From assembly GCA_902594145.1 (NCBI GenBank), contig CACJLA010000001.1:1-64000 (forward strand): a stretch of DNA of 64,000 nt, in the 5' to 3' direction. The notes below the pieces were generated by a model that was not told the DNA's origin, did not search any database, and saw nothing but the letters and a program-made list of their open reading frames with translations. Position 1 is the first letter of the stretch; each line of letters starts with the position of its first letter. The translations under genes and the position numbers were made by a program. Of this stretch, positions 18,963 through 27,440 are shown piece by piece. Source of the stretch: an uncultured Alphaproteobacteria bacterium. Its GTDB lineage: Bacteria > Pseudomonadota > Alphaproteobacteria > HIMB59.

Positions 18963-20111
18963 TTAAATTTTCTCGATAGCAATTGCTAGACCTTGCCCAC
19001 CACCAATACACATACTTGCGACACCAAATTTTAGTTTTGTTCGTCTTAATTGATGAGCCAGGGTTGTAACAATTCTTGCACCTGAACAACCAATAGGATG
19101 ACCTAATGCAATAGCACCCCCTGCGATGTTTAACTTATTTGGATCTATTTTTAATGATCGTTGAACTGCAACTGAAGTTGCAGCAAACGCTTCGTTAATC
19201 TCTACAAGATCAAAATAACTAATATTAACTCCCATTTTCTTCATTAATTTCTGTATAGCTGTAATAGGAGTGACTCCCATATAATCAGGGTTGCCAGCTG
19301 ATGAAGCCCAAGATAAAATTTTTGCTATAGGTTTTATTTTATTAGAATTTATATAATTCTCAGAAGCTAAAGCTAAAAAACTAGCTCCATCATTTAGTGA
19401 GGAAGCATTTCCAGCTGTAACTGTTCCAGATTTTTTAAAAACAGCTTTAAGTTGTCTGAGTTTAACAAGAGTAGTATCTTTGCGAACTTCATCTTTATTT
19501 GAAAATTTAGTTAATTCACTCTTAAAATAATTATTTTTAATTGACTTATAAGTTTTAAGATATGACTGATAGGCGAAATGATCTTGGTCTTGTCTAGTGA
19601 CATTATACTTTCTTGAGACATTTTCTGCAGTAATACCCATATGTTCATTTGAAAAGGCATCCGTCAGTCCATCATTCACTAAAGTATCAATAAAAATATT
19701 ATTTCCTAATTTTTTTTCACCTGTCCTACTTAAATAGGCATGACGTGCTCTTGACATACTCTCCTGACCGCCAACGATTAATAAATCAGACTCACCTGAA
19801 TAAATTTTAGATGAGCCGTCAATGGTGGCCCTCATGCCACTACCACAAACTTGATTTACAACATAAGCGAAAGAAGACTGTAGCATTCCAGAATTTAAGG
19901 CAACTTGCCTTGCTGTATTCATTCCTAGACCACTTGTTAAGACCTGTCCCAATACCAACCCTTCAATTTCTTTGGTGTTTATTTTTTTATTTCTTTCAAT
20001 TAAGTCCATAAGACAAGAAACTCCTAAATCTACTGATTCAGTTTTTTTGTAATTTCCAAGATATGCGCCTATAGGTGTCCTAACTGCATCAATTATAAAA
20101 ACATCACTCAT
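18963..20111 (-). CDS. Acetyl-CoA C-acetyltransferase (thiolase)
   Basis: Cleaves acetoacetyl-CoA with CoA to two acetyl-CoA, or the reverse. 382 residues, normal for biosynthetic/degradative thiolase II. The nucleophile is Cys89 in NQVCGSGMRA; NEAFAA, the GGAIALGHPIGCSG motif (His338) and Cys368 in MCIGGGQG complete the catalytic set. The start overlaps the end of the upstream acetoacetyl-CoA synthetase gene by 8 bp. Paired with that enzyme, the likely role is use of acetoacetate as carbon source: acetoacetate to acetoacetyl-CoA to 2 acetyl-CoA for the TCA cycle. Confidence 0.95.
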   Translation of the reverse strand: MSDVFIIDAVRTPIGAYLGNYKKTESVDLGVSCLMDLIERNKKINTKEIEGLVLGQVLTSGLGMNTARQVALNSGMLQSSFAYVVNQVCGSGMRATIDGSSKIYSGESDLLIVGGQESMSRARHAYLSRTGEKKLGNNIFIDTLVNDGLTDAFSNEHMGITAENVSRKYNVTRQDQDHFAYQSYLKTYKSIKNNYFKSELTKFSNKDEVRKDTTLVKLRQLKAVFKKSGTVTAGNASSLNDGASFLALASENYINSNKIKPIAKILSWASSAGNPDYMGVTPITAIQKLMKKMGVNISYFDLVEINEAFAATSVAVQRSLKIDPNKLNIAGGAIALGHPIGCSGARIVTTLAHQLRRTKLKFGVASMCIGGGQGLAIAIEKI

Positions 20112-22026
20112 TTATATTTATCATTCTATATTCAGTTACAGACTCAGGATTTGCCAATGATCCTAGATTTTGTACTTTATCATTATTGATAATTTTTTTG
20201 ACAAGTATTTCAGAATTTTTTCCACTTTTTGTTCTTGGAATATCTTTAACCACGAATATCTTCCATGGGACATGTTTTGGACTAAGTGAAGTTTTGAGAT
20301 TTTTCTTTAATATCGTTCTAAAATCTATGTTTATTTTTGGGTTTAATAATTTTAAAAAAAGGACAATTTTTTCATCATTTTCATATATGTATCCTGTTGC
20401 CAAGCAATCCTCAATCCACTGAAATTTTTGCAAACAATTATATATTTCTCCCGTACCTATTCTAACACCACCAGGGTTTAATGTAGCATCTGACCTACCA
20501 AATATTACATAACCACCATTTTTTGTTTTTTTTACATAGTCTCCATGAGACCATATATTAGGAAATTTTTCAAAATAAGTAGATTTATATTTTCTGTTAT
20601 ATTTGTCATTCCAAAAGTAAATTGGCTTTGATGGGAAGGGAGACTTGCAAACTAATTCACCTGTTTTTTTTGTAGACTTCCCTTTTTCATTATAAACATC
20701 AATATTCATACCAAGACCTGGTCCTTGAATTTCACCAGAATAAACAGGTAGAGTTGGAATACCTAACATGAAACATGAGACAATATCTGTACCGCCACTT
20801 ATTGAATGTATAAATGATTTAGGGTTTAAATTTTTATTTATAAATTTAAAAGTATTTGGACTTAGAGGAGAACCGGTGGAGATAAAGCAACTTATTTGAT
20901 TTAAAACATTTTTTTTATTAGCTTTATGATTATTTTGGATGGTTTCATAAATTTTTGCACCAGCACCTAACATTGTTGATTTAGAGTTTTTTGTCATGCT
21001 TATAACTCTGTTTTTGTTTGGGTAAAATGGAGAACCATCATAAAGTACAATTGTTGAACCCAATAATAAATTTGAAACAGTCCAATTCCACATCATCCAG
21101 CCGCATGTTGTCAGGAACAACATCTTATCTTTTGATTTAACATTAGTATGTAAAGCTAATTCTTTTAAATGTTGAAGTAGAGAGCCACCGTGTCCATGAG
21201 TAATACATTTAGGGAGTCCAGTAGTTCCACTTGAAAATAAAACATAAAGAGGGTGATTAAAGTCTAATTGGGTATGTTTATTAGCCATTAAGTATTTTTT
21301 TTGACTAATAATTTTTTTAAATTGAGAAGTGTTATTATTAGAAGGGTAACTAGTTTTTAAAATTCTTGGATTATTTAATTTTTGTTTTAATAGACTCAAG
21401 TTTTTTGAATAATTAAATTTTTTTCCATTATAAAAGTAATGATCTGCAACAATTAGTAACTTGGGTTTTAATTGAGAAAACCTATCAATTACAGCTTTTT
21501 CTCCAAAATCAGCAGAACAGGAAGACCAAACTGCTCCTATTTTAGCTGCAGATAAAAAACTAATGATGGTATCTGGTATATTTGGAAGATATCCGACTAC
21601 TACATCACCTTTTTTAATACCTAAATCTAAAAAGTAATTACTTAAAGCATTTATTCTTTTATTTAAATCACTATAAGTAATCCTTTCTTTAATTTTATTT
21701 TCTCCAATAAACTCAATTGCCGAGTCTAAAGAATTATTTTTAGATATTAAATCATAATAATTAAGACTACATTTATCAAAAAAAGTTGAATTCCAAAATG
21801 AGTCTCTTATTTTATATATATTAAAATATGGTTTTTTTTTAAGATCAATATTAAAGTAATCAACAATAGACATCCAAAAATTTTCTGGATTATTATTAGT
21901 CCAAATCCAAAGCTTATTGTAGCTTAAAAATTTTTTTGAAAATTTTTTCTCTAAATATTTTTGAAATTTATAAAGATTTGTAGTTTTTATAAATTTTTTG
22001 CTTGGCTCAAATAATTTATCCATCAT
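20104..22026 (-). CDS. aacS: Acetoacetyl-CoA synthetase
   Basis: Adenylate-forming ligase converting acetoacetate, ATP and CoA to acetoacetyl-CoA. 640 residues, normal for the family. ANL motifs are visible: YVLFSSGTTGLPKCITHGHGG (the P-loop-like A3 region), GCGWMMWN-type segment TTCGWMMWNWTVSNLL typical of AacS, SISGGTDIVSCF, SHGDYVKK and FGRSDATLNPGGVRIGTGEIY, with the C-terminal catalytic Lys in PRTKSGKNSE. The gene is more Asn/Lys-rich than typical, following base composition. Start at 22026 or 22023 (two adjacent ATGs); it overlaps the upstream thioesterase gene by 11 bp. Confidence 0.95.
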   Translation of the reverse strand: MMDKLFEPSKKFIKTTNLYKFQKYLEKKFSKKFLSYNKLWIWTNNNPENFWMSIVDYFNIDLKKKPYFNIYKIRDSFWNSTFFDKCSLNYYDLISKNNSLDSAIEFIGENKIKERITYSDLNKRINALSNYFLDLGIKKGDVVVGYLPNIPDTIISFLSAAKIGAVWSSCSADFGEKAVIDRFSQLKPKLLIVADHYFYNGKKFNYSKNLSLLKQKLNNPRILKTSYPSNNNTSQFKKIISQKKYLMANKHTQLDFNHPLYVLFSSGTTGLPKCITHGHGGSLLQHLKELALHTNVKSKDKMLFLTTCGWMMWNWTVSNLLLGSTIVLYDGSPFYPNKNRVISMTKNSKSTMLGAGAKIYETIQNNHKANKKNVLNQISCFISTGSPLSPNTFKFINKNLNPKSFIHSISGGTDIVSCFMLGIPTLPVYSGEIQGPGLGMNIDVYNEKGKSTKKTGELVCKSPFPSKPIYFWNDKYNRKYKSTYFEKFPNIWSHGDYVKKTKNGGYVIFGRSDATLNPGGVRIGTGEIYNCLQKFQWIEDCLATGYIYENDEKIVLFLKLLNPKINIDFRTILKKNLKTSLSPKHVPWKIFVVKDIPRTKSGKNSEILVKKIINNDKVQNLGSLANPESVTEYRMININE

Positions 22027-22414
22027 TGTTTTTCATCAAACTATATAAAACATCAGGTATCTTGTTAGGAGCCCCTTGTGAATTAACACAAACCATTAAA
22101 ATCTTTGATTTAAATATAATATTTTTTTGTTTTAAAATATTTTGTTCAATTTCAAAAGAAGCTTTTTTTACAGATAAAATTCTACTAACAATAACTAGTT
22201 TATCCTCAAGTTTACATGATTGAATATAATCACATTCAATTTTTCTTACTAGGAAAAGGCGATCATAGTCTTTTAATAAAGAATTAAGTGTAAAACCAAA
22301 TTGATTTATTAATTCAGTTCGAGCTCTCTCGATAAATTTTAAATAATTAGCATAATAAACAACACCTCCAGAGTCTGTATCTTCGTAATATATTTTTAAA
22401 TTGAAGTTATACAT
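22016..22414 (-). CDS. ybgC: YbgC-like acyl-CoA thioesterase (hotdog fold)
   Basis: 132-residue single-domain hotdog thioesterase. The signature YYEDTDSGGVVYYANYLKF near residues 9-27 contains the catalytic Asp14 of the 4-hydroxybenzoyl-CoA/YbgC group, and FIERARTELINQFG follows as in YbgC. YbgC proteins hydrolyse short- or medium-chain acyl-CoA; in many genomes they sit by tol-pal, but here the gene is first in a cluster with acetoacetyl-CoA synthetase and thiolase. The start ATG is coupled to a short upstream ORF by TAATG at 22416-22412. Confidence 0.92.
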   Translation of the reverse strand: MYNFNLKIYYEDTDSGGVVYYANYLKFIERARTELINQFGFTLNSLLKDYDRLFLVRKIECDYIQSCKLEDKLVIVSRILSVKKASFEIEQNILKQKNIIFKSKILMVCVNSQGAPNKIPDVLYSLMKNNDG

Positions 22415-22494
22415 TAATTAGTTAGACCTAAAAAAATTATGTAAGTTATAGTTATAATAGCTATACCAAAGATAAGATACCTGAAGTCGTCCAT
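22414..22494 (-). CDS. 26-residue single-helix membrane peptide coupled to ybgC
   Basis: Not recognised. ATG at 22494-22492, 26 codons, stop TAA at 22416-22414 sharing its last A with the ybgC start (TAATG). The peptide begins with acidic MDDFRY and continues as one hydrophobic helix (LIFGIAIITITYIIFLGL). Such TAATG coupling is the same arrangement seen for sucA/sucB and sdhC/sdhD in this window, which argues for real translation. No clear Shine-Dalgarno sequence is present. Chance ORFs of this length are common in AT-rich DNA, so confidence is moderate. Confidence 0.45.
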   Translation of the reverse strand: MDDFRYLIFGIAIITITYIIFLGLTN

Positions 22495-22569
22495 TTCATT
22501 TTTTTCTAAAATTATAAAATTTTAGATAGATTTAATCATACAACATATTAATAATATTTAGATCATAAT

Positions 22570-23358
22570 ATGATAATTAATTTAGAAAAAAAACAAACTA
22601 AGATTTGTGTTGATGAAAATATTAACAAGACAATTTTTGTATGTTCCCATGAAAGAAGCGGCACTCATTTTTTAATGAATTCAATAGCAACAAATTCCAA
22701 CTATACGGTTGATCCATATTTAAATTTTGATTTAATTCCACTGGGTGATACTGTAAATTTCTTTTCAGCCTCGCATGTTAAAAGTTTTGTAGATGAGATA
22801 AGTAACATTAAACATCAAAATAGAAAGCATGGATTATCAAGTCTGATTAAAAGCCATCATCCATCATATATATTTGAAGAATTATTCAATAATCAAAGTT
22901 TTTTTTTCTTTTATATCTATAGGGATCCTGTTGAAACTTTATTATCATTTTGGAAATTTATGCATCATTGGAGTTGGCATGAGGGACCAAAATTAGACAC
23001 TCCTCTTAAATTTGTTAAGACAGAACCCGAAGGTCAAATGCAAAGATATCAGAGAAAGTCATATATAAATATATTTTCAAGATGGTTAAATCATTTAATG
23101 GAATGGATAGAGGCATCAAAAAAATTTGAAAATATTTATTTAGTAAGCTACAAGAAACTAAATTTAAATTTCGACACAACAATTATTGAATTATTAAATT
23201 TACTTGAAATACCATTTAATGAAATTATAAAACCATCAAAAAATAATTATATAAATACGATCCAATTAGACCTATCAAACAATGACCGTAAGGAGTTTGT
23301 TAAATATATTGATGAAAATATGTCATTATTTCCTGAGATTAAAAAATTATTGAGTTAA
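22570..23358 (+). CDS. Sulfotransferase family protein
   Basis: Probably transfers a sulfuryl group from PAPS to an unknown acceptor. 262 residues. The 5'-phosphosulfate loop is VCSHERSGTHFLMNS near residues 24-38, and the 3'-phosphate-binding segment is FYIYRDPVETLLSFWKFMHH near 115-135, both typical of the Sulfotransfer_1 fold. No signal peptide. It stands alone between the thioesterase cluster and a group of small hypotheticals, in a very AT-rich stretch, consistent with a variable surface-modification gene. Acceptor (glycan, lipid or metabolite) cannot be inferred. Confidence 0.85.
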   Translation: MIINLEKKQTKICVDENINKTIFVCSHERSGTHFLMNSIATNSNYTVDPYLNFDLIPLGDTVNFFSASHVKSFVDEISNIKHQNRKHGLSSLIKSHHPSYIFEELFNNQSFFFFYIYRDPVETLLSFWKFMHHWSWHEGPKLDTPLKFVKTEPEGQMQRYQRKSYINIFSRWLNHLMEWIEASKKFENIYLVSYKKLNLNFDTTIIELLNLLEIPFNEIIKPSKNNYINTIQLDLSNNDRKEFVKYIDENMSLFPEIKKLLS

Positions 23359-23400
23359 AATTAAATAAAGTTTTATTTTTCATATTGGAAAAATTTCTTC

Positions 23401-23613
23401 TTATATTTTTTTTCTTTTAAAATAATAAATCATTTTGTATTTTGAAGTGATATCAGATTTATCTTTAATCACATTTACCAACTCCCAGCCTTCTTTTCCT
23501 CCCTTGTTCAGCCAGTCATTTTCGATTTTTAACTCATCATCATCTAAAAATTGTGTATAAATTCTATATTCCCACCTAGTGTGGGTTTTTTTATCAAATA
23601 ATGGGTTAATCAT
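23401..23613 (-). CDS. Small DUF4177-like protein
   Basis: 70 residues, function unknown. The pattern WEYRIYTQF...LNKGGKEGWELVNV...MIYYFKRKK is the usual layout of DUF4177-type small proteins: a beta strand, a 'GKEGWELV' turn and a terminal YYFKRKK strand. Soluble, no signal peptide. It is convergent with the sulfotransferase gene 42 bp away. I see no partner gene. Confidence 0.65.
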   Translation of the reverse strand: MINPLFDKKTHTRWEYRIYTQFLDDDELKIENDWLNKGGKEGWELVNVIKDKSDITSKYKMIYYFKRKKI

Positions 23614-23751
23614 ATATTGTCATTTAATTTTGAGTGTTTTACATAACTATCTTAGAATTAATAAATCCGATTTATTTGGTATAACAAAAAAAATTTTAAA
23701 ATAAAATACAAATATTAATTAATTGTATTAAATAAAAAATATTAAGGTAGT

Positions 23752-24210
23752 TTGATAAATCTCTTTTATAATTGGCTAATGAATAAATATAAAGTTTTAT
23801 TTGAACATCTCCCTCCAACAATTATATGTGCTAGTTTAGTTATTTATTTTGATAATTTTAATTTATTTTTTGTAGGCTTGTGTATTTTTTTTGGTTGGAT
23901 GATTGACATAGATCACATGTTTGACTATTTACTCTTTAAGAAAAGTATTAAGCTCAATTTACAAGAATTTATGTCTGGTAATTATTTTAAAATTTGCAAT
24001 AAAATTTACCTTCCACTTCATTCCTATGAATTATCAATAGTATTAATTTTTATATTTTATATTTTAAATGATACTAGTTTTATATTCGTATTCATTGCTC
24101 ACATTCTTCATCTTCTTCAAGACCAGTTTACAAACAAAGTAAGACCATTATCATATTTTTTTACTTACAGGGCAGTTAACTCTTTTAATGCAAGCTGTGT
24201 TTGTAAATAA
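23752..24210 (+). CDS. Small integral membrane protein, YdjM-like putative hydrolase
   Basis: 152 residues with about four membrane helices. Conserved-looking polar residues sit at helix ends: GWMIDIDHMFDYL around 54-66, LPLHSYELSIV around 88-98, and HILHLLQDQF around 125-134. This His/Asp arrangement resembles the YdjM-type membrane-bound metal-dependent hydrolase family, so a metal site is possible. The listed start is TTG at 23752 with AAGG 5 bases upstream; ATG at 23779 is the alternative but has no ribosome binding site. Family assignment is tentative. Confidence 0.5.
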   Translation: MINLFYNWLMNKYKVLFEHLPPTIICASLVIYFDNFNLFFVGLCIFFGWMIDIDHMFDYLLFKKSIKLNLQEFMSGNYFKICNKIYLPLHSYELSIVLIFIFYILNDTSFIFVFIAHILHLLQDQFTNKVRPLSYFFTYRAVNSFNASCVCK

Positions 24211-24262
24211 TTATGTGTATGTAATAATATTAATTTATAATTATAAAAATACATCAATGGAA

Positions 24263-24505
24263 TTAATATTTATTTAAATCATAAAAGAACCAAAGTGATG
24301 AAAAACACCAAAGTATAAGGAAGATTTTGCCCAATTTATCTGCTTTTTTAAAATGTAGATTCATTTCATTGAATTGACTATCATTAAGCTGATTTCCATT
24401 TTTAGATAAGTCATTTAGCTTTTTTTGATAAAAGAATTTATATATATTTATAGCGCATGTCCATCCTGTTAAAATATAGAAAATAGAGCTTGGTAAAGAA
24501 GTCAT
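24263..24505 (-). CDS. Hypothetical two-helix membrane protein
   Basis: Not recognised. 80 residues with a hydrophobic segment near residues 5-25 (SIFYILTGWTCAINIYKFF), a polar Asn/Lys-rich middle and a second segment near 58-75 (IFLILWCFSSLWFFY). It lies alone in a sparsely coded region, 45 bp from the degenerate tRNA copy at 24550. Codon use is as AT-rich as the surroundings. It may be real but no homology argument can be made by eye. Confidence 0.4.
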   Translation of the reverse strand: MTSLPSSIFYILTGWTCAINIYKFFYQKKLNDLSKNGNQLNDSQFNEMNLHFKKADKLGKIFLILWCFSSLWFFYDLNKY

Positions 24506-25129
24506 ATTTCTATACTAAAGTAATTAAATAAATTAAAAATTCAATTACTGGTTCCATAGTGTAATGGATAACACAAATGACTTCAGATTATCAGAACATG
24601 TCTCTCTAGTATCTATATTAATTAATTTTGCAGAATATTCCTAAATGTGTATCTTACATTTACTTAATAGAATGTCACTTATCTGACCCATAAAACTTAG
24701 ATATGTTTTTTTCATTTTAAGATACATACAGAGAGTTTTAAAAAGCATCTCTACAAAATTAATATCCCAAAAATATTTATTTTGTTTCTCTATGAGTCTT
24801 ATTTAAAATATTAGACATGTATTCTGTATATTTGGCATAATCCAACCAAAGGTTTTTATAATTATTTAGTTAAGCATATGGTAAATATTATATTTTAATT
24901 TTGGAGGTAAATTGCTCAAATTTGATAGACTCCAAATTAAGTTATTGAGTAGAAAGTAAATAATTTAATAAAGTGATAATTTTAAATATGATCTGCATTA
25001 TCCCCAACTAATTTACAACCTTACTACTTTATGAACTTACTATTTATACTTTATAAGATATTTGTTTAAGATGTGTCAGACATAATTCAAACTGAAATAA
25101 GATATTTTAGATATTGATTTAGATTTATT
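24506..25129. other. 624-bp gene-free stretch
   Basis: No ORF or RNA gene is supported. Its only recognisable content is the 42-base remnant of tRNA-Arg at 24550-24591. The rest is AT-rich sequence with frequent stops in all frames, consistent with decayed or recently scrambled DNA. Confidence 0.6.
24550..24591 (+). pseudogene. Degenerate 5' fragment of tRNA-Arg
   Basis: The 42 bases match the first 42 of the intact tRNA-Arg at 27441 with five differences, all G to A or C to T (acceptor base 7, D-loop, D-stem, anticodon third base, anticodon stem). The 3' half, T arm and acceptor strand are absent. The anticodon would read TCA. This is a decaying partial duplication, not a functional tRNA. 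Confidence 0.8.
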
Positions 25130-25978
25130 TTATTTAGTAGCTGATACGTAATTTAAACAAGCTTTATAAGAAATTTTTCCATCTTTTTGTCTTTCAATAC
25201 ACATATTTACAATTTCATCTTTTATTAATAAAAGCTCTTCATCGGATAAGTTTTCCTCTGCTAGTAATCTTCCACCTAAACCTATGCTAAGAAGAAGTTC
25301 CCCATCTTTTTCAGGTGAGTCATTAGTTGTTATAAGTGAATAAACTTTTTCAACTTTAATATTTTTAAATCCAGAATTATATAAAATCTCATTAATATAT
25401 TTTTCTTCGCTAAATGCCAACGGACCAGGTGATCTTGTAATTTCAGGAAAGTCTTTATTTAAATGTCTGATTATTATATTCGTTGCTGAAGTAAAAAATT
25501 CGTTTTCCATAACATTTGTCCAACATACAAAATTTAAAAAGCCATTATATTTTAAAGAGTTATATATATTTTTAAAAGCAGCAAATGGATTTTCAAAAAA
25601 CATGACACCAAATCTTGAAATAATTTTAGTAAACTCATTTTTTTTGAATTCATAATTTTGAACATCACAATATTTAAAATCTAAATTTTTTATTTGAGAG
25701 TATTTTGTTTCTGCCAACTCTAATAAAATTTTTGATATATCAGCTCCTACTACATATCCATTAGGTCCAACTAATTTAGATGCTTCAAATGAGGTATGTC
25801 CTCCGCCACATCCAATATCTAAAACTTTATCATCTTTTTTAATATTTGATTTTAAAAATAATTCTTCAGTAAGTATAGATAATCTCTCATTCATCGACTC
25901 GTCTTCATCCACCCATTTTTGACCAATACCCTTGTTCCAAAATTCAAACTGTTCGTTATTAATTATTTTATGAGCCAT
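25130..25978 (-). CDS. Class I SAM-dependent methyltransferase
   Basis: 282 residues. Motif I is KVLDIGCGGGHTSFEASKLV at about 51-70, followed by the acidic motif II region VVGADISKILLELAE, and FKYCDVQNYEF and ISRFGVMFFENPFAAF as motifs III-IV. The arrangement resembles UbiE/arsenite-type methyltransferases (Methyltransf_11/25). The N-terminus NNEQFEFWNKGIGQKWVD is common to a group annotated as class I methyltransferases of unknown substrate. No neighbour helps to identify the substrate. It is flanked by non-coding DNA on both sides. Confidence 0.85.
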   Translation of the reverse strand: MAHKIINNEQFEFWNKGIGQKWVDEDESMNERLSILTEELFLKSNIKKDDKVLDIGCGGGHTSFEASKLVGPNGYVVGADISKILLELAETKYSQIKNLDFKYCDVQNYEFKKNEFTKIISRFGVMFFENPFAAFKNIYNSLKYNGFLNFVCWTNVMENEFFTSATNIIIRHLNKDFPEITRSPGPLAFSEEKYINEILYNSGFKNIKVEKVYSLITTNDSPEKDGELLLSIGLGGRLLAEENLSDEELLLIKDEIVNMCIERQKDGKISYKACLNYVSATK

Positions 25979-26225
25979 ATATTTTTTATAATTTAATTAG
26001 CTATAATTAAAATAATCTAATTGATACCTTTAGATAAATGCAAAAATTTAATAACTAATAAGATATTAGAAATGATTAGATGCTTATTCATTTAGCAGTT
26101 GCACATAAGTAGAGTCAGTTACGGGAATTAAGGTGCCTGGATTGTATATTGAAGTCATATCTTTTTAGACTCAAGAAAAGAAATCTATATTTGATAGTAT
26201 TGAATATGTTGGCTATCATTATTGA

Positions 26226-26618
26226 ATGAAAATTCTCTTAGCTCTATTGTTATTAATTCCTAGTTTGAGTTTGAGTGAGGATATAAAGTTTAGTTGTGAT
26301 TACATAAAAGAAATGATTGTTGGGCCAGACGGTGAAAAATCATTTAATTATAATTTTAAAAATCCACATATATTAATATTTAATTGCAGTGATAAGTCTT
26401 TAATAAGATATTACGACTATGGTAACAAAGAATATTATTTAGATAATGAAAAATCTGATGGAGCTATTTATTATTATAAATATGAGAATACGTCAATGAA
26501 TGTAACACACTCTGAAATTCTTGAGTTAAATAGATTTACTTTAGAAATAAGTGGTGGAACGTTTAAAGACAATACACTTAAAACTATGTATTATATGAAT
26601 TGTAATATAACCAGATAA
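26226..26618 (+). CDS. Secreted hypothetical protein
   Basis: Not recognised. 130 residues with an N-terminal signal peptide (MKILLALLLLIPSLSLS, likely cleavage near residue 17) and a mature part rich in Tyr and Asn. Cysteines at about residues 24, 53 and 126 (FSCDYIKE, IFNCSDK, MNCNIT) could form a periplasmic disulfide. A degenerate copy of its first 50 bases follows at 26624. Function unknown. Confidence 0.6.
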   Translation: MKILLALLLLIPSLSLSEDIKFSCDYIKEMIVGPDGEKSFNYNFKNPHILIFNCSDKSLIRYYDYGNKEYYLDNEKSDGAIYYYKYENTSMNVTHSEILELNRFTLEISGGTFKDNTLKTMYYMNCNITR

Positions 26619-26623
26619 TTATT

Positions 26624-26672
26624 ATGAAAAACTCTCTTGAGTCTAATTTTATAAATACCTTGTTTAGGTTGG
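26624..26672 (+). pseudogene. Decayed copy of the signal-peptide start of the preceding gene
   Basis: Starting ATGAAAA, the roughly 49 bases at 26624 closely resemble the first 50 bases of the gene at 26226 with small indels, but the reading frame soon differs and stops. It looks like the remnant of a tandem paralogue. The alignment was made by eye. Confidence 0.4.
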
Positions 26673-26698
26673 GCAAATGTTTAATTGTTATTCTATTA

Positions 26699-26968
26699 TT
26701 ACTCTTCTAAAACAATTACTTCTTGGGATTCGAAATCAACACCAGCATTTAATCTTAAATTTTCAATTTCTGGGTCTTTAATAGCCTCTTGCATTCTCTC
26801 CATCGACTCGACTTCAACCACTTGGTAAACCTTATTTTCATCACCTTTAGGATGCCCCCAAGCTAAAACTTTCATATCATATTTCTCTCTTAAAGCATCG
26901 GCACTGACAAAAGCTTCTCTCCACTTTGAATAACCTTCAGTTATTTTTGCACTTATTATTATTTTCAT
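26699..26968 (-). CDS. Small ferredoxin-like (dimeric alpha+beta barrel) protein
   Basis: 89 residues without signal peptide. The layout strand-helix-strand-strand-helix-strand (KIIISAKI, YSKWREAFVSADALREKY, MKVLAWGH, VYQVVEVES, ERMQEAIKDPEIENLRL, EVIVLEE) resembles ABM-like dimeric alpha+beta barrel proteins (DUF3764-like). Such proteins bind small molecules or act as oxygenases, but no catalytic residue can be named here. It is divergent from a second protein of similar size and design at 27039, 70 bp away, sharing the promoter region. Confidence 0.6.
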   Translation of the reverse strand: MKIIISAKITEGYSKWREAFVSADALREKYDMKVLAWGHPKGDENKVYQVVEVESMERMQEAIKDPEIENLRLNAGVDFESQEVIVLEE

Positions 26969-27038
26969 ATACTTCTCCTAGGATTTAAATTAAATATTTA
27001 TAAAATTAATTTATAATATAAATAAGGGAGAAAATAAA

Positions 27039-27293
27039 ATGAATATATGCGTCGTGTCTACCTTTGATGGAACAAAAGAAGATTATTTAAAATTATATGA
27101 ATCATTTAAGGATGATATTGCAAAGTTTACAGATGGATTTGAAATGGGCTTTGTCAGAGATGGCAAAGTAATAGTTGTGGCAAATGTTACAGACGAAGAG
27201 AAATTTTATGCAATTTTTGATGATCCAAGATCTAAAGAATTTGATGCTAAATTCAATAATGTTGATGAAGTATATAAATTGGAAAAAATGTAA
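27039..27293 (+). CDS. Small ferredoxin-like protein, divergent partner
   Basis: 84 residues, acidic, no signal peptide. Secondary-structure pattern (NICVVSTF, EDYLKLYESFKDDIAKF, GFEMGFVRDGKVIVVANV, EKFYAIFDDPRSKEF, VDEVYKLEKM) fits the same alpha+beta ferredoxin-like fold as its divergent neighbour. A Shine-Dalgarno-like AAGGGAG lies about 9 bases before the ATG. Function unknown. Confidence 0.6.
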   Translation: MNICVVSTFDGTKEDYLKLYESFKDDIAKFTDGFEMGFVRDGKVIVVANVTDEEKFYAIFDDPRSKEFDAKFNNVDEVYKLEKM

Positions 27294-27440
27294 ATTAACA
27301 AACACTTAGGGTAAGCGCAGACCAAGAATTGGTAAATGAAAACCCTCTTATCCATTTTTAAGTGGGACTGGCCCATATTTGTTCCACAAATTATATTTTA
27401 ATGATAGAAAGATGCTAGATTGGTTGATAATAGGACATTC

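Noticed and set aside
24550..24591. Functional second tRNA-Arg
   Set aside because: The T arm and acceptor 3' strand are missing and stems carry unpaired transitions; it is a remnant.
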